Assembly (NCBI RefSeq): GCF_021130785.1
Contig: NC_060207.1
Coordinates: 6,275,001 to 6,339,000, forward strand
DNA from: Homalodisca vitripennis
Lineage: Eukaryota; Arthropoda; Insecta; Hemiptera; Cicadellidae
Length of the DNA: 64,000 nt
Direction: 5' to 3'
The notes beneath the pieces are model-generated. The model did no database searches. It was not told where the DNA came from and worked only from the letters and a program-made list of their open reading frames with translations. A program made the translations under genes and the position numbers. This document shows, in pieces, positions 23,256-34,344 of the stretch. Each line of letters opens with the position of its first letter. The first letter of the stretch is position 1.

Positions 23256-23554
23256 AAAATGTATTACTTTGTATGTATAAGATTTAAAAAAATGCAGTAA
23301 GATAAAAAGAGTTTTACTTGTATTATAGAATAATAAAATGTAGATCAGTGTTTCATGAAATTATAATCGAAGAACTCACAAATTATTAATTTATATTTAG
23401 AATTTTTCAAAAATTAATTGAACATTTAAAAAGAAAGTAAACGTCTTCGGAACAATGAGTTATCGAGGCAAAGCTGAATGAATTTTAGAGAATACCTTAA
23501 GAAAAGCAAAAGGAAGAAAAGTAAGTAAGAGGAAGCCTTAATACTCGCACATCA

Positions 23555-23773
23555 AAGGCCTCGTGCTTTACTCTGTCATTCGGCTCCCAGTGAAGTAATG
23601 CTTTTTATTATCTCTTGCAGGCTGAATTAATTTTATCTCCTGCTTGATTAATTTGATGATTAAAGAAACAATTTAGATCCTGGCGGGAAGCTGCGTTTCC
23701 TGGGAGACATTTTACGAGTCCCTTTAATCTTGTTGATGAATCGTGCCGAGATTACAGACATATGCACGGCCTA
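23555..23773. promoter_or_regulatory. Candidate regulatory block left of the 145-bp array
   Basis: GC-richer sequence with clustered homeodomain-type cores (CTGAATTAATTTTATC, CTTGATTAATTTGATGATTAAAG, CCTTTAATC), followed directly by the 145-bp array. The block at 27028-27570 on the other side has similar composition, so the array may have grown inside one regulatory block. Confidence 0.25.
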
Positions 23774-25086
23774 CTTGTCTCTCAACGCAATAACGGTGAA
23801 GTGGAGTGGCTGGAGGGTGTGTGGCAACCCTAGCTGGAGCGCGCCACCCCGACCCTACTGTCTGTTCTCGTGGACGTCACCATTGATGATCGTTCACCTC
23901 ACTTCAACCATGAATCTACTTGTCTCACAACGCAGTAACGGTGAAGTGGAGTGGCCGGAGGGTGTGTGGCAACCCTAGCTGGAGCGCGCCACCCCGACCC
24001 TACTGTCTGTTCTCGTGGACGTCACCATTGATGATCGTTCACCTCACTTCAACCATGAATCTACTTGTCTCACAACGTAATAACGGTGAAGTGGAGTGGC
24101 TGGAGGGTGAGTGTAGCAACCCTAGCTGGAGTGCGCCACCCCGACCCTACTGTATGTTCTCGTGGACGTCACCATTGATGATCGTTCACCTCACTTCAAC
24201 CATGAATCTACTTGTCTCACAACGCAGTAACGGTGAAGTGGAGTGGCGGGAGGGTGTGTAGCAACCCTAGCTGGAGTGCGCCACCCTCGGACCCTACTTT
24301 CTGTTCTCGTGGACGTCACCATTGATGACCGTTCACCTCACTTCAACCATGAATCTACTTGTCTCTCAACGTAATAACGGTGAAGTGGAGTGGCTGGAGG
24401 GTGAGTAGCAACCCTAGCTGGAGTGCGCTACCTCGGCCTTACTGGCTGTTCTCGTGGACGTCACCATTGATGATCGTTCACCTCACTTCAACCATGAATC
24501 TACTTGTCTCACAACGTAATAACGGTGAAGTGGAGTGGCTGGAGGGTGAGTAGCAACCCTAGCTGGAGTGCGCTACCTAGGCCTTACTGGCTGTTCTCGT
24601 GGACGTCACCATTGATGATCGTTCACCTCACTTCAACCATGAATCTACTTGTCTCTCAACGCAATAACGGTGAAGTGGAGTGGCGGGAGGGTGTGTAGCA
24701 ACCCTAGCTGGAGTGCGCCACCCCGACCCTACTGTCTGTTCTCGTGGACGTCACCATTGATGACCGTTCACCTCACTTCAACCATGAATCTACTTGTCTC
24801 ACAACGCAATAACGGTGAAGTGGAGTGGCTGGAGGGTGTGTGTGGCAACCCTAGCTGGAGTGCGCCACCCCGACCCTACTGTCTGTTCTCGTGGACGTCA
24901 CCATTGATGATCGTTCACCTCACTTCAACCATGAATCTACTTGTCTCTCAACGCAATAACGGTGAAGTGGAGTGGCCGGAGGGAGTGTAGCAACCCTAGC
25001 TGGAGCGCGCCACCCCGACCCTACTGTCTGTTCTCGTGGACGTCACCATTGATGACCGTTCACCTCACTTCAACCATGAATATATT
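23774..25086. repeat. Tandem array, 145-bp unit, left part (about 9 copies)
   Basis: Units start CTTGTCTC(T/A)CAACG(C/T)A(A/G)TAACGG and include GAGTGGC(T/C)GGAGGGTG, CAACCCTAGCTGGAG, TTCTCGTGGACGTCACC and CACTTCAACCATGAATCTA. Spacing is about 145. Units carry small indels (GTGTGTGG, GAGTGTAG, GAGTAG) and CGACC/CGGCC variants. The array resumes at 26594 after a transposon insertion. Frames of 64-113 codons in it are repeat by-products. Confidence 0.96.
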
Positions 25087-26593
25087 TGAATCGTGAATTG
25101 TAAAAACCCCATAACTGACATTTTGGTCAAAACAGATTTTTTTACATATTTGGATAGAATGAATGCAGATCCAAGTTTTAGTGTAAAAACAACACGTCTG
25201 ACATACCCACAACACATTGAAAAATGGCCTTGAATTACGTGTTTGTTGGAAAAACCACACAAGTAACACTACTTATGTTGTTTTTACAACAAAGCAGTTG
25301 GTGTTCCTGTAAAATCAGCTGTTTTAATGTATTGCTTTTATGTTTGTGAAGAAACACTGTTGTTGATGTGTTGTTAACCTAACCTCTAGCTGTTGTCTAT
25401 GATGAATAAGCAATATGAGTGATTCGATAGATAGTGAAATGAACACTAATGAAGTGTTGAAAAGAAAACGAGCCATAAGAAATGATGATAAATATCAAAG
25501 AAATGTTATTAAACATAAAAGGTTGAAAGGTGAAGAGTACACAACAAAGAAAGGAAACTTTGTGCCAAAGGCCACTATTGGACCAGATTGCAAGTAACAC
25601 AGTTGCTGGACTTTGTTTTGACTAAATGATGTGTGTTCAGCTGCCTGACATACCATTTCAGGATGTATTTTATCTTAGACGGTTAACAGTAAATGTTTTT
25701 GTGTGACCAACTTAAAATACAACAGCTCTAAACTATATGTTTATCACGAAGGCACATGTCATAAAGGGCCAAATGAAGTGACCTCCTTCATTCATGACTA
25801 CATTCAAAATGAATTAAGAGGAAATACTAAAATTCTGTATCTCTTTTCTGACAATTGTGGAGGTCAGAATAAGAACTATACTTTGGTCAAGTATTTTAAT
25901 GCTCTGGTTGAAATGGGTAGTTTGAAAAAATTTAACAGTTTTATCCTTTGCGGGGCCATTCTTTTTTGCCTTGCGACCGGGCATTCGGTACAATAAAAAG
26001 AGCAAAGAAAAGAGTTGATAGCATATACACAATAAGAGAACTAACCAAAATTATTGTAAACTCTTCCCCATTGTTTACAGTAAACTTGGTTGAAAAAGAA
26101 AATTTAGTCGATTTCAAAAATTAGTGGCAAGCTTACTACAAGCAATCATGTATGTCTGACCGCTCTTATGACGCAATGTGCCAAAACATGACAAAGTTCA
26201 TTTTAAGATCTCAAAGTTCAACCACTTTCTGCACACAAAAGAACAGAAAGGGAAGGTACTGTGTAATGAATTTATTGGGGGAGTTATTCCTCATGAAGTT
26301 TTCACCATACGTCTGCCCGTTAGAAGTTCTTCTCAAGATATTATTATCCCATCCATAGTGGCCTACAAAGACCGAGTGCCCATAAACATAAAGAGATGAT
26401 AATGATGCAGAATGAAAACTTGAAAACAATATTCTGTAAAAATATAATTGAAGACTATATCAAGTATCTTATGTAACATAGTATTTAGTAAAAAAATTGT
26501 TTTCATCTTAAATTACAGTAAAATGTTATTTAACCCACCAATAAATTGTAAAAACCCCATTTTACTTATGGGGTTTTTACAATTCACGATTCA
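25087..26593 (+). mobile_element. DNA transposon, 1507 bp, perfect 28-bp terminal inverted repeats, decayed gene inside
   Basis: Positions 25087-25114 and 26566-26593 are perfect inverted copies (outer end TGAATCGTGAATTG, inner end CCCCATAA). The element splits the 145-bp minisatellite: the left flank ends in CCATGAAT plus a few odd bases and the right flank resumes exactly at CTTGTCTCACAACG. I see no clear target-site duplication. A subterminal inverted copy of the TIR core near the right end (about 26544-26585) makes a hairpin. Inside are broken pieces of one protein (see pseudogene). Perfect TIRs around a dead gene suggest a copy moved recently by transposase made elsewhere. Confidence 0.85.
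25415..26399 (+). pseudogene. Broken transposon protein with DNCGGQNKN motif (DUF7869-like)
   Basis: Pieces in order: 25415-25597, a lysine-rich start ending KKGNFVPKATIGPDCK (typical N-terminal text of this protein type), then stop codons and an apparent large internal deletion. 25703-25996 has YVYHEGTCHKGPNEVTSFI and LFSDNCGGQNKNYTLVKYF. The line then shifts frame to GHSFLPCDRAFGTIKRAKKR, meets an in-frame TAG near 26122, continues WQAYYKQSCMSDRSYD, and shifts again to NEFIGGVIPHEVFTIRLPV up to a stop at 26397-26399. The SDNCGGQNKN ... GHSF-P-DR order is what I know from the DUF7869-type, probably RNase-H-like, domain of insect transposon-associated proteins. Family name by memory, not by search. 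At least two frameshifts, one stop and one deletion make it non-functional. Confidence 0.7.
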
Positions 26594-27027
26594 CTTGTCT
26601 CACAACGTAATAACGGTGAAGTGGAGTGGCTGGAGGGTGAGTAGCAACCCTAGCTGGAGTGCGCTACCTCGGCCTTACTGGCTGTTCTCGTGACCGTCAC
26701 CATTGATGACCGTTCACCTCATTTCAACCATGAATCTACTTGTCACACAACGTAATAACGGTGAAGTGGAGTGGCTGGAGGGTGTGTAGCAACCCTAGCT
26801 GGAGTGCGCCACCCCGACCCTACTGTCTGTTCTCGTGGACGTCACCATTGATGACCGTTCAGCTCACTTCAACCATGAATCTACTTGTCACACAACGTAA
26901 TAACGGTGAAGTGGAGTGGCTGGAGGGTGCGTAGCAACCCTAGCTGGAGTGCGCCACCTCGACCCTACTGTCTGTTCTCGTGGACGTCACCATTGATGAC
27001 CGTTCACCTCACTTCAACCATAAATCT
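26594..27027. repeat. Tandem array, 145-bp unit, right part (3 copies)
   Basis: Continues the array of 23774-25086 in the same phase after the transposon. Units start near 26594, 26740 and 26886. They share CACACAACGTAATAACGG and GATGACCGTTCA variants. The final copy ends CACTTCAACCATAAATCT. Confidence 0.95.
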
Positions 27028-27570
27028 CGCGAGGGCTCATCCCATTTAATAATTTTCAACGGTCGATGACGTTTTTATTAAATCGAACCCCGGGCATCCG
27101 GCTGTGAAAAATATAATGGGCAGACCTGTCGGATGCGTCGACAATAGAACCGCTCGCTGCGGTGACTCGACATCTGTTGCGATATTGGCAATCGCATTCC
27201 TTACTGGGGACCGCAATGCTTGTTTTTAATTATATCGCTAAACACAACGCCCCGCCGATTAATCAATAGGGACGCGTGGATAAACAGCGGGAACAGTCGC
27301 TTCATCGATTATTCCCTCCGCAAATTCATACATATTCATTTTTAAGATTTACCGCCACACTGCTGCTCGGTGCGACATCGATTCGGCTAGACAATACGAT
27401 TGGCCGGTTGTTTGTTTTGTGGATGTTTCTAAATGAAACACGACCGGCTGCGCTTTATGTCCCGGGACTCCCCTTCCTCTTGCTGGGCGAGAGGTCATGT
27501 GACATTAAACATATATATTCTAAGGATTCATATTTAGTTTTTGGCATTTTCTGCTCACGGCGGTAATGGT
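27028..27570. promoter_or_regulatory. Candidate conserved non-coding / enhancer-like block
   Basis: GC-richer, CpG-containing DNA with homeodomain-type sites (TTTTTAATTATATCG, CCGATTAATCAATAGGG, CCATTTAATAATTTTC) and ATCGATTATT/CATCGATTCGG motifs. A 96-codon frame at 27276-27566 (+) is not recognised and has no codon pattern I would trust. The block abuts the 145-bp array. Regulatory role inferred only. Confidence 0.28.
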
Positions 27571-29047
27571 TGTATTTAGTGTCTTTTGAAAACGAGCTTT
27601 TTAATCATACGAACTTAAAGTTGCAGATTGACATTGCAGACATTGCAGATTCCATTTTATCCAGGATAACTGAAGCATGAAACGTAAAATATGTAACTAA
27701 ACTAAAAAAAGATTGGTAAATCAAACTAGAACCGGTCAGGGCATAACATCTTTGTCCCAGATAACGAAATTATAGCAAACATTAATTAATAAATAATGGA
27801 AAATGCGTTATAAAATATTTAAGTTTCAACATATAACGAGCTGCTTAAGTAAACTATAAAGGTGAAGGAAAGCGGTGTTATGTGAGTCCGATTTACATCT
27901 TCGACATCTTAAAATATCGCATAAATCATCCATCTAGCGATACGCTCAATATAAATTTCATTTTTCATTTCAGAAAGATTTTATTTCACAGTATTTACAA
28001 ACATTACAATAGATTTATACAAATGAAAAACAACAAACAATATAAAACCACCGACCTTGAAATATGTACAAACCTAAAAATAATTAAATAATAATATAAT
28101 CTTCAAAACAAAATGAAACTAAACTTAACAATCAAAATGGACTAAAAAAAAACAAAACTCGATAATTGTGAAATAAAATAGAGCATCCAATAAGCAAAAG
28201 CCCCATGAAGGATGCACATCAGATTAAACTAACATGATAAAACTAAACTCAAAGAAGAAATGGAACCTACATAAATAATATATTAATAAGAAAACCATAA
28301 AAAAGTTATGAAACAAGCCATGGACGTAAAAATAAAAAGTTTAGTTGGAATTATAAAAGGTGATAAAAACGATCTAAAATGTACACATTATTCATTATTT
28401 CATTCAACAATTTTCAAAAAGCACTCGCGATTATCCAACAAAAATAAAAACATTTTTAAACTTAAAAAAAAACGATTTAATGGTGCTAAATGATCTAATT
28501 TAACGTAAATGTGATTAAATAATCTTAGGAGCATTAAAAGTAAAAAAAATGTTTGAAAACAGTTAGATTAGGCTTTGGAACCGGAACAAGCATAACATTT
28601 TAAAGTTATATATCAGTATTACATGTAGTAATTAGGTAGAATATATAATGTTCTATTGTATCGTACACTTCAAACAAAGACTGATAGAAAAAAACTGTAA
28701 CAATTAAATATTTTTGGTATTACAATTTGTTGTGATGAATAAATATCATCTCAGTTCTCTGAGAACAATACAATATTTTTCAGTTAGTGAATCACAATAA
28801 ATCGTGCTTTTTTAAACGTTTTAATAGGTTAAAACTTGTTTATATTCATTACCATTCTTGTAGTGTTATTATTAAAATAACCATTCAACCGTTTCATTTT
28901 GTATAAAAAATAAACTCTTAGTAATTTTTTTATTATAGATCATTCATATCATTCAAATTAACTTTCAAACTAACTAACGTCTTTCTCGTATGGATCCTTC
29001 AAAGGTTTTCTTACTTATTAGAAACTAATTATTTGACCCACCAACTT
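27571..29047. other. AT-rich spacer, nothing recognised
   Basis: Very A-rich between 28080 and 28500. Short frames (27882-28091, 28308-28493) are lysine/asparagine-rich translations of A-rich DNA. Confidence 0.5.
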
Positions 29048-29266
29048 CTTTCCAATCGCTATAGACGAACTTAATTTTCAACTGCAAGCGAGGTAATTAT
29101 TATTTTCGAAGTATAAACGTGCTCCTTAGAAATTAATATACCAAAGGATCAGCAAAGCTTTCCAATCCCTACAAATGAACTTAATTTCCAACTTCCACCG
29201 TGGTCATTATTATTTTCGGAGTTTAAATGTGCATAAAAACGGTTATGACAAAGGATCAGTAAGTTT
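29048..29266. repeat. Degenerate tandem duplication, about 110-bp unit
   Basis: CTTTCCAATCGCTATAGACG at 29048 and CTTTCCAATCCCTACAAATG at 29158 start two diverged copies, each with GAACTTAATTT(T/C)CAACT, TTATTATTTTCG(A/G)AGT and CAAAGGATCAG. Confidence 0.75.
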
Positions 29267-30766
29267 TATATTCTAATTTATTAAACTATAAAGTACGACA
29301 TACTTTTAATTTGCCACAACATTTATTAAATACGAATCATATTTATGAGAAAACTTTTCAATCAAAGTCCAGACACTGTCTGAATCGACCCTTCAACATT
29401 AAAAACTATGTGACATAGTTCTATGATAATGAATAATATATATTTGTTCCAACTCGATTTCAGTGATCACAAATATAGCATATGCATTTTAAACTATTTA
29501 GATTCCCAATCTTGGTCAGCTTCACAGTTATTTAGCATACACATTCCTATATCATATGAAGTGCATGTATTGAATAGGAAAGGCTTATTTGAAGTAGACG
29601 GGCCTTAAAACATGAAATTCTCGCCGAAGTTGTCAAAATTTAAAGAACTACTAATTGTATAGTTTCAGAAGAAAAGTGTTGCATTTAAATTACGAAAATT
29701 TCCTCTTTCTGTCTAATTTTAAATTTAAGTACAAGAAATAAATCCATTGTCGATAAATCCAACAGCCATCGTCAAAGTTTTCTCTCTATAAAATGTAATA
29801 TTCTTCCTAGTTCCACAAAATGTACAAACTACAAAAAATGTCGACAGACTTCAGTTACACATTACATAATATTAAAATGAATAGTCATATATTCAGATTT
29901 AAATTATGAAAATGTATGAGCCGAAACTAATTACATGTTATTGCGGCAATGTTTTCATCAGTCGTATATACGAACCACACGCACCAGTACAGCTAGGGGG
30001 AATAAAATACTGACGTGATATTATATCTATAATGCATCACATATAGAAATTCCACAAACATAAATTTAATTTGACTGATTTTGATGTTACATATGTTTTA
30101 GAAGGAAATGACGAAGAGGGTTGTATGTGTTAGTATGCTTTTTCTATATCCCCGCGTTCCTTTTTCACTTTTCTACTTGTTTTTTTATTTTCTTTTTAAG
30201 AAAATTCTGTTATAGTTTTGTAGCAGCAATAGCCAAGGTAATATTGTAATATTTAAATAAACCGAGGGCAACTGAGGATCGAAGAATCCGCAAAAATGTA
30301 ACGAAATACATAAGGCACAGATGAGCAGACACCGACGGACTTGTTTTATTACTTTTTTTACTCAAAAACTATTAGATTTCTCACTTGGACCAAGTCTCTT
30401 GTCTCTAGGATAAGTCATACCACAGATGGAGAGGCGAACAGAGGCAGATGCTACATAAAACAATTAAGTAATGCTAAATATATAACTGAGTCTTCACTTT
30501 TACTCAGCAAATAACAGCAAATACGGGTTGGTTAACATTGGCTGTATTTAACATTTACACAAAATTAACTAATTTTAACCTTTGTTCGAAGTATAAGTGG
30601 TCAGAAGTTAAAGATTTGAAACATTTTGTAATTCCGATTAAGGTTTTTGCAGACACTGGTATACATTACTAGTCTCATTGACCATAACAAATTTATCCTG
30701 TAATTTCGTTTATATTTCGAATGTTTTAAATATTAAAAACAGAGAACTGTTATATTCTTTCATTAT
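29267..30766. other. AT-rich spacer, nothing recognised
   Basis: No supported gene, RNA or repeat. Confidence 0.5.
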
Positions 30767-31282
30767 TACAGGGTGTGACAAATCTTCTACACAAAACTTA
30801 GGATATTGTTGCATGGACCAATGTAAGGTAATAACTAAATGAACCCGTGATCTACCTCTTTTATAACGTCTATTTTTTATTTCCGAAACCAGTAAAGATG
30901 TAAATTGAAAGCTGGTACTATTATGCTTCTTGCAGTCTCCATTTAATAGAAAATTAATATTATGTTATTGTATCACACTTCAAGATTGCGGAGATTTGAG
31001 TTTTTAAAGCTTAAAACTGTAAAAACACAGAAGAATTCCAAAATATTTAAAGAATAATAAAAGTTACTACATCTAATTACATAGATGTTAAACCCCGAAA
31101 CATAAAAATCATTCAATAAATAATGCAAATGAAAGCTTTTAATTGTTATTTTTTTCACTTTTACAGACAGACAGGTAGTACACAAAAAGAGATAGCCCAT
31201 TGGTTATGTTCAGTTTTTCGGTTCCTTTAGTCCATGAAACAATATCCTTAAATGTATGTACAGAGTCTTTTTACACCCTGTA
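30767..31282. mobile_element. Mariner-type MITE with CAGGGTGT termini and TA flanks
   Basis: Left end TA-CAGGGTGTGACAAA and right end, reversed, TA-CAGGGTGTAAAAAG give a 10-base perfect terminal inverted repeat with TA on both sides, the target of Tc1/mariner elements. The interior (about 510 bp) encodes nothing recognisable, so it is non-autonomous or decayed. The C-A-G-G-G-T-G-T terminus is common in mariner-like MITEs. Confidence 0.6.
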
Positions 31283-31302
31283 TAATATGTAATGGTAGCT
31301 TT

Positions 31303-31575
31303 CTAGGGAATACTTCCAAGCGTTAAAAGCCAACAAAGAGAAAGAGCTAAGGTGAAAATTGTCAGCAACTTTAAACTTCTAACTCTGTTACCTCTGGACA
31401 CAATTCCTATCGTTAAATCTCGCAGCCTGGTAGATTTTACACAGCTTGCAAGGTCCATACCGTGAAATAATAAGTTGAAAATGTAAGATAACTGCTCTTC
31501 TGCTCTCTCTAATGACTGTCTAACACTAAGTAACATAAAACAATTACGAGCTTTTTTAGTTTCAAACAGTTTCAT
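31303..31575 (-). CDS. Unrecognised 90-codon frame with hydrophobic C-terminus
   Basis: Starts MKLFETKKARNCFMLLSVRQ, has an acidic/leucine-rich stretch (SLERAEEQLSYIFNLLFHGM) and ends with a run of hydrophobic residues (LLTIFTLALSLCWLLTLGSI) that could be one membrane segment. It lies just outside the mariner-type MITE. No family is recognised, and no promoter or splice context is evident. It may be a fragment of an old mobile-element ORF or chance. Confidence 0.2.
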   Translation of the reverse strand: MKLFETKKARNCFMLLSVRQSLERAEEQLSYIFNLLFHGMDLASCVKSTRLRDLTIGIVSRGNRVRSLKLLTIFTLALSLCWLLTLGSIP

Positions 31576-32340
31576 CTTACTGGTTTATAAATATATGTGG
31601 CTTATCAGAAACAATTTTTAGCCTACCAAGAAACGAAATCATGATTCTAGTTCGGCAAAATACGGAAATAATACGTAAGTGACCTAAATACCTCCCTGAA
31701 TAAATAATGATACTATTAAAAACGTTTAATATGTGCCCAATGATTTATATCTCACTCTTGCACGAAGGCTATTTGCATTATACAAGTGGAATCATGAAGA
31801 TATGCAGATTTTGCGAATGCAGATGTTGTGGCAGCTCATTCTAAATGTAAAGATAATTAAAAACTTTTTATAACCATGGGTACGGAAATGCTTTGTTAGC
31901 AAGCTACGGCTAGCGAAAGATCTCGCCCTAATTTCAGCTTACCATGTAAAACGAGGTCTTCATAAATTCTGGTAAGGTTGATTAATTAACGGCGAATTCA
32001 ATCGTGGTTTTTACCTGATAAATGGAATAAAACAGCGCAATAGAACTGTACGATCGATGTCTTTTTTTAAATCAGTGTTAAATTTAAAAATTAGAGTGAG
32101 AAAACACATTCCAATGTAAAAAAGATATCTTTTCATCTTTGGGCACCAATAAATTTGTCATTTCACCAAGAAACAAATAAAATAATTTAATAAAACTTAT
32201 TTTATTAATATTAATTTATTTTAATTTGTAACAAAACTGTGTAAATAAAATACACAGAGCGAATAGGTGGTTGATTAAATACATTTTTATTCGTAACAGT
32301 AAAAAGTGAAGCTAACTGGTAAACACTAATGTAAATTTGT
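31576..32340. other. AT-rich spacer, nothing recognised
   Basis: No supported feature. Confidence 0.5.
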
Positions 32341-32349
32341 TCAAACAAT

Positions 32350-32430
32350 TAAATAAAAAAAGTGCCTCCGCCGACTTCAATGCATTTTTCTGCTAGTTTA
32401 AGATGGCTCTTTTTGCTTTCCGTAGTTCAA
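32350..32430 (-). pseudogene. Possible transposase C-terminal relic
   Basis: The minus strand reads ESKKSHLKLAEKCIEVGGGT followed by FFI and a stop. The pattern of a final helix with K-C-I-E-x-G-G-x-x-F just before the stop recalls the end of mariner/SETMAR-type transposases. Only about two dozen residues are visible and the upstream frame is interrupted, so this is tentative. Confidence 0.25.
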
Positions 32431-32469
32431 CAGAGCTTTCCTTCGTCAACTTTGGAAACTCCCATTACT

Positions 32470-32560
32470 ACTGAAATCTTGTAATAAACTATGTGTAGTT
32501 CCTGACAATCTTGTAATAAACTACGAGCGTGTGTAGTTCCTGACAATCTTATCATGCAAT
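32470..32560. repeat. Short tandem duplication
   Basis: CTTGTAATAAACTA is followed by (CGAGCG)TGTGTAGTTCCTGACAAT; the block occurs twice with a 6-base difference. Confidence 0.85.
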
Positions 32561-32960
32561 CACGACATCGGTTTGTCGAACAGTATATCTGTATTGAAAA
32601 CTATCTTATCTTACTACCCCAGCAGGGTGGCCTACAAGGATTCCGAGAATATATGATTAACATTTACAACAATTGTAAGAAACCGTTGTTCCACACTATG
32701 CTGAAAAATAATTTAAAGTAATTTCAATTAAATTATTTCTCAGAGCAGAATAATATCGAAATATTCTTTCCAGTTACTGATTGCTTTTACAAACGTTTCA
32801 TAACCTACAGAAAAATAAATCTTATAAGCCGGTATTATTTGATATTTTTACAATTCATAATTGTATTGTTTGTATCATACACTGGCAAAACTTATATCCT
32901 GAATAATCGAAAATAAGAGAAAAAAAATATGGTTGCCTGTAAAGTCGGTTTTACGGGCGA

Positions 32961-33746
32961 AGATTTTACGTGACAACGTCTTTTTCTCGGTAGAATATTT
33001 ATTGATATGAATATTATTAAATTGCACAATAGGAACAAGGAATTGCATGAAAATAAGAATTGCACAAATGTTAACTATAGAAATATATTTTGTTTACTAA
33101 AACATTGTACATAATTTGAAATTAATTAAAATTTGTTATTGTAAATGGTAAAGTTGAATAAAACATTTACTAAAATTGGAATTTGAAATTCTTGCTAAAC
33201 ACAGTTAAATTCTAACTCCGCGCGTGGTGATTGGTCGGTTTAGTTCGTTTGTTTGGTCGCACTGTTATGACAGGTTAGAGGTTATAATTTGTTATTTTAA
33301 ATGTTTGACTAGCAATACGCGCTGTTTCTTCTCAATCGACTGAATTACGATTGATTGCAGAGTGATTTAAACTAATAATTTACTTAACACTATCAACATT
33401 TTGTCAATAGTATGACATAACCTATAAACTCAGTTTCTCAACTTTTGTGTCAATCTAACAATTAATCAATCAATCATAGTTTACGATAATGAAATATCAG
33501 TGTACAATTATTTACCTTTATTGTTGTAGTTGTTGTAAATGACGAATCTAAGCACTCCACATTTTCACGAATAAACATAGTTATCTGCTTTATCCCGTGC
33601 GGCGGACCCACAGTTATCTGCTTTATCCCGTGCGAATCCCGTGCGGCGGACCCACTGGACGGGCATCGTAACGTTACCGGGCGTTACACTTTTTCATGAG
33701 TGACTCCGAGCCGCAACCTAATTTAAGACGTTGTCACGTCAAAAGA
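32961..33746. mobile_element. MITE-like element, about 0.78 kb, with ACGTGACAACGTCTT termini
   Basis: ACGTGACAACGTCTT at 32968-32982 faces its exact reverse complement AAGACGTTGTCACGT at 33725-33739, with TTTT runs outside both. The inside is AT-rich but includes GC-rich patches and no long frame. An internal tandem duplication (AGTTATCTGCTTTATCCC at 33579 and 33612, each followed by CGTGCGGCGGACCCA, with 12 extra bases in the second) lies near the right end. Superfamily not determined; no clear target-site duplication seen. Confidence 0.6.
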
Positions 33747-33789
33747 TATGATTGAAATTATTAAACATTATACAAATTGTTGGTAAACC

Positions 33790-34340
33790 ATGTTTGGGCT
33801 AAAAATGGCTCTCTACTTTAAGACTTCTATTGATTTTTTGAACGTGTTATTATTATAATGGGTACGATCCAGCTGTTTTCTATTTCTTGTAGAATATATC
33901 TGATTGTGGGTAGGACGTTTTTGAAAATGTTTAAAAGTGTACACTGATACAGAGTATACAAAAATGGAGGGAAGGGTTAGGATACATTCCCGGAGAAATA
34001 CCTGCCCACATCTCTCCGGACTCCCCTGGCCAAACACCAGACCTCTTTTGTAATTTAAAGACCATCTGTAACATAGAAGATGAAGCTGTTCTCCACGTCA
34101 TTATACCGTACGATTTGACAGAGAAAAAGTAGCCATCGTACAATTTTTAGTGCAGTTCAATTCAGGAGGTACGAAAGACACCTCAAGGAAAACAGTGTGG
34201 ATTTGAGCTCAGAGAAAAGGGCTTCGAAATGTTGATGCCAAGAAAAACCAGCATCCAAATGAACACCCAAGAAAGAGACTGAATCAACGTCAGTGGTGTC
34301 GACTTCGTCGAGAGAAACAGCGGCCTAGAAACTGTGTGAG
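33790..34340 (-). pseudogene. 3' remnant of a LINE reverse transcriptase (Jockey/CR1-like)
   Basis: Read on the minus strand in order: DSVSFLGVHLDAGFSWHQHF with EALFSELKSTLFSLRCLSYL (the FLG-x(H/I)-LD-xx-xxW-xxH motif after the RT palm), then in another frame YGIMTW and QMVFKLQKRSGVW, then in a third frame CILTLPSIFVYSVSVYTFKH, FQKRPTHNQ and STRNRKQLDRTHYN. This order and the LQKR, LTLPS-Y and NTRN-type motifs are those of the C-terminal part of Jockey/CR1-group LINE ORF2. At least two frameshifts and several stops break it. Endonuclease and the catalytic part of RT are absent, consistent with 5' truncation. It abuts the MITE at 33746. Confidence 0.7.
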
Positions 34341-34344
34341 ACAA

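Noticed and set aside
25060..25269. Minus-strand frames across the left end of the transposon
   Set aside because: They run antisense over the terminal region and into the minisatellite, and do not match the + strand protein that is recognisable further in.
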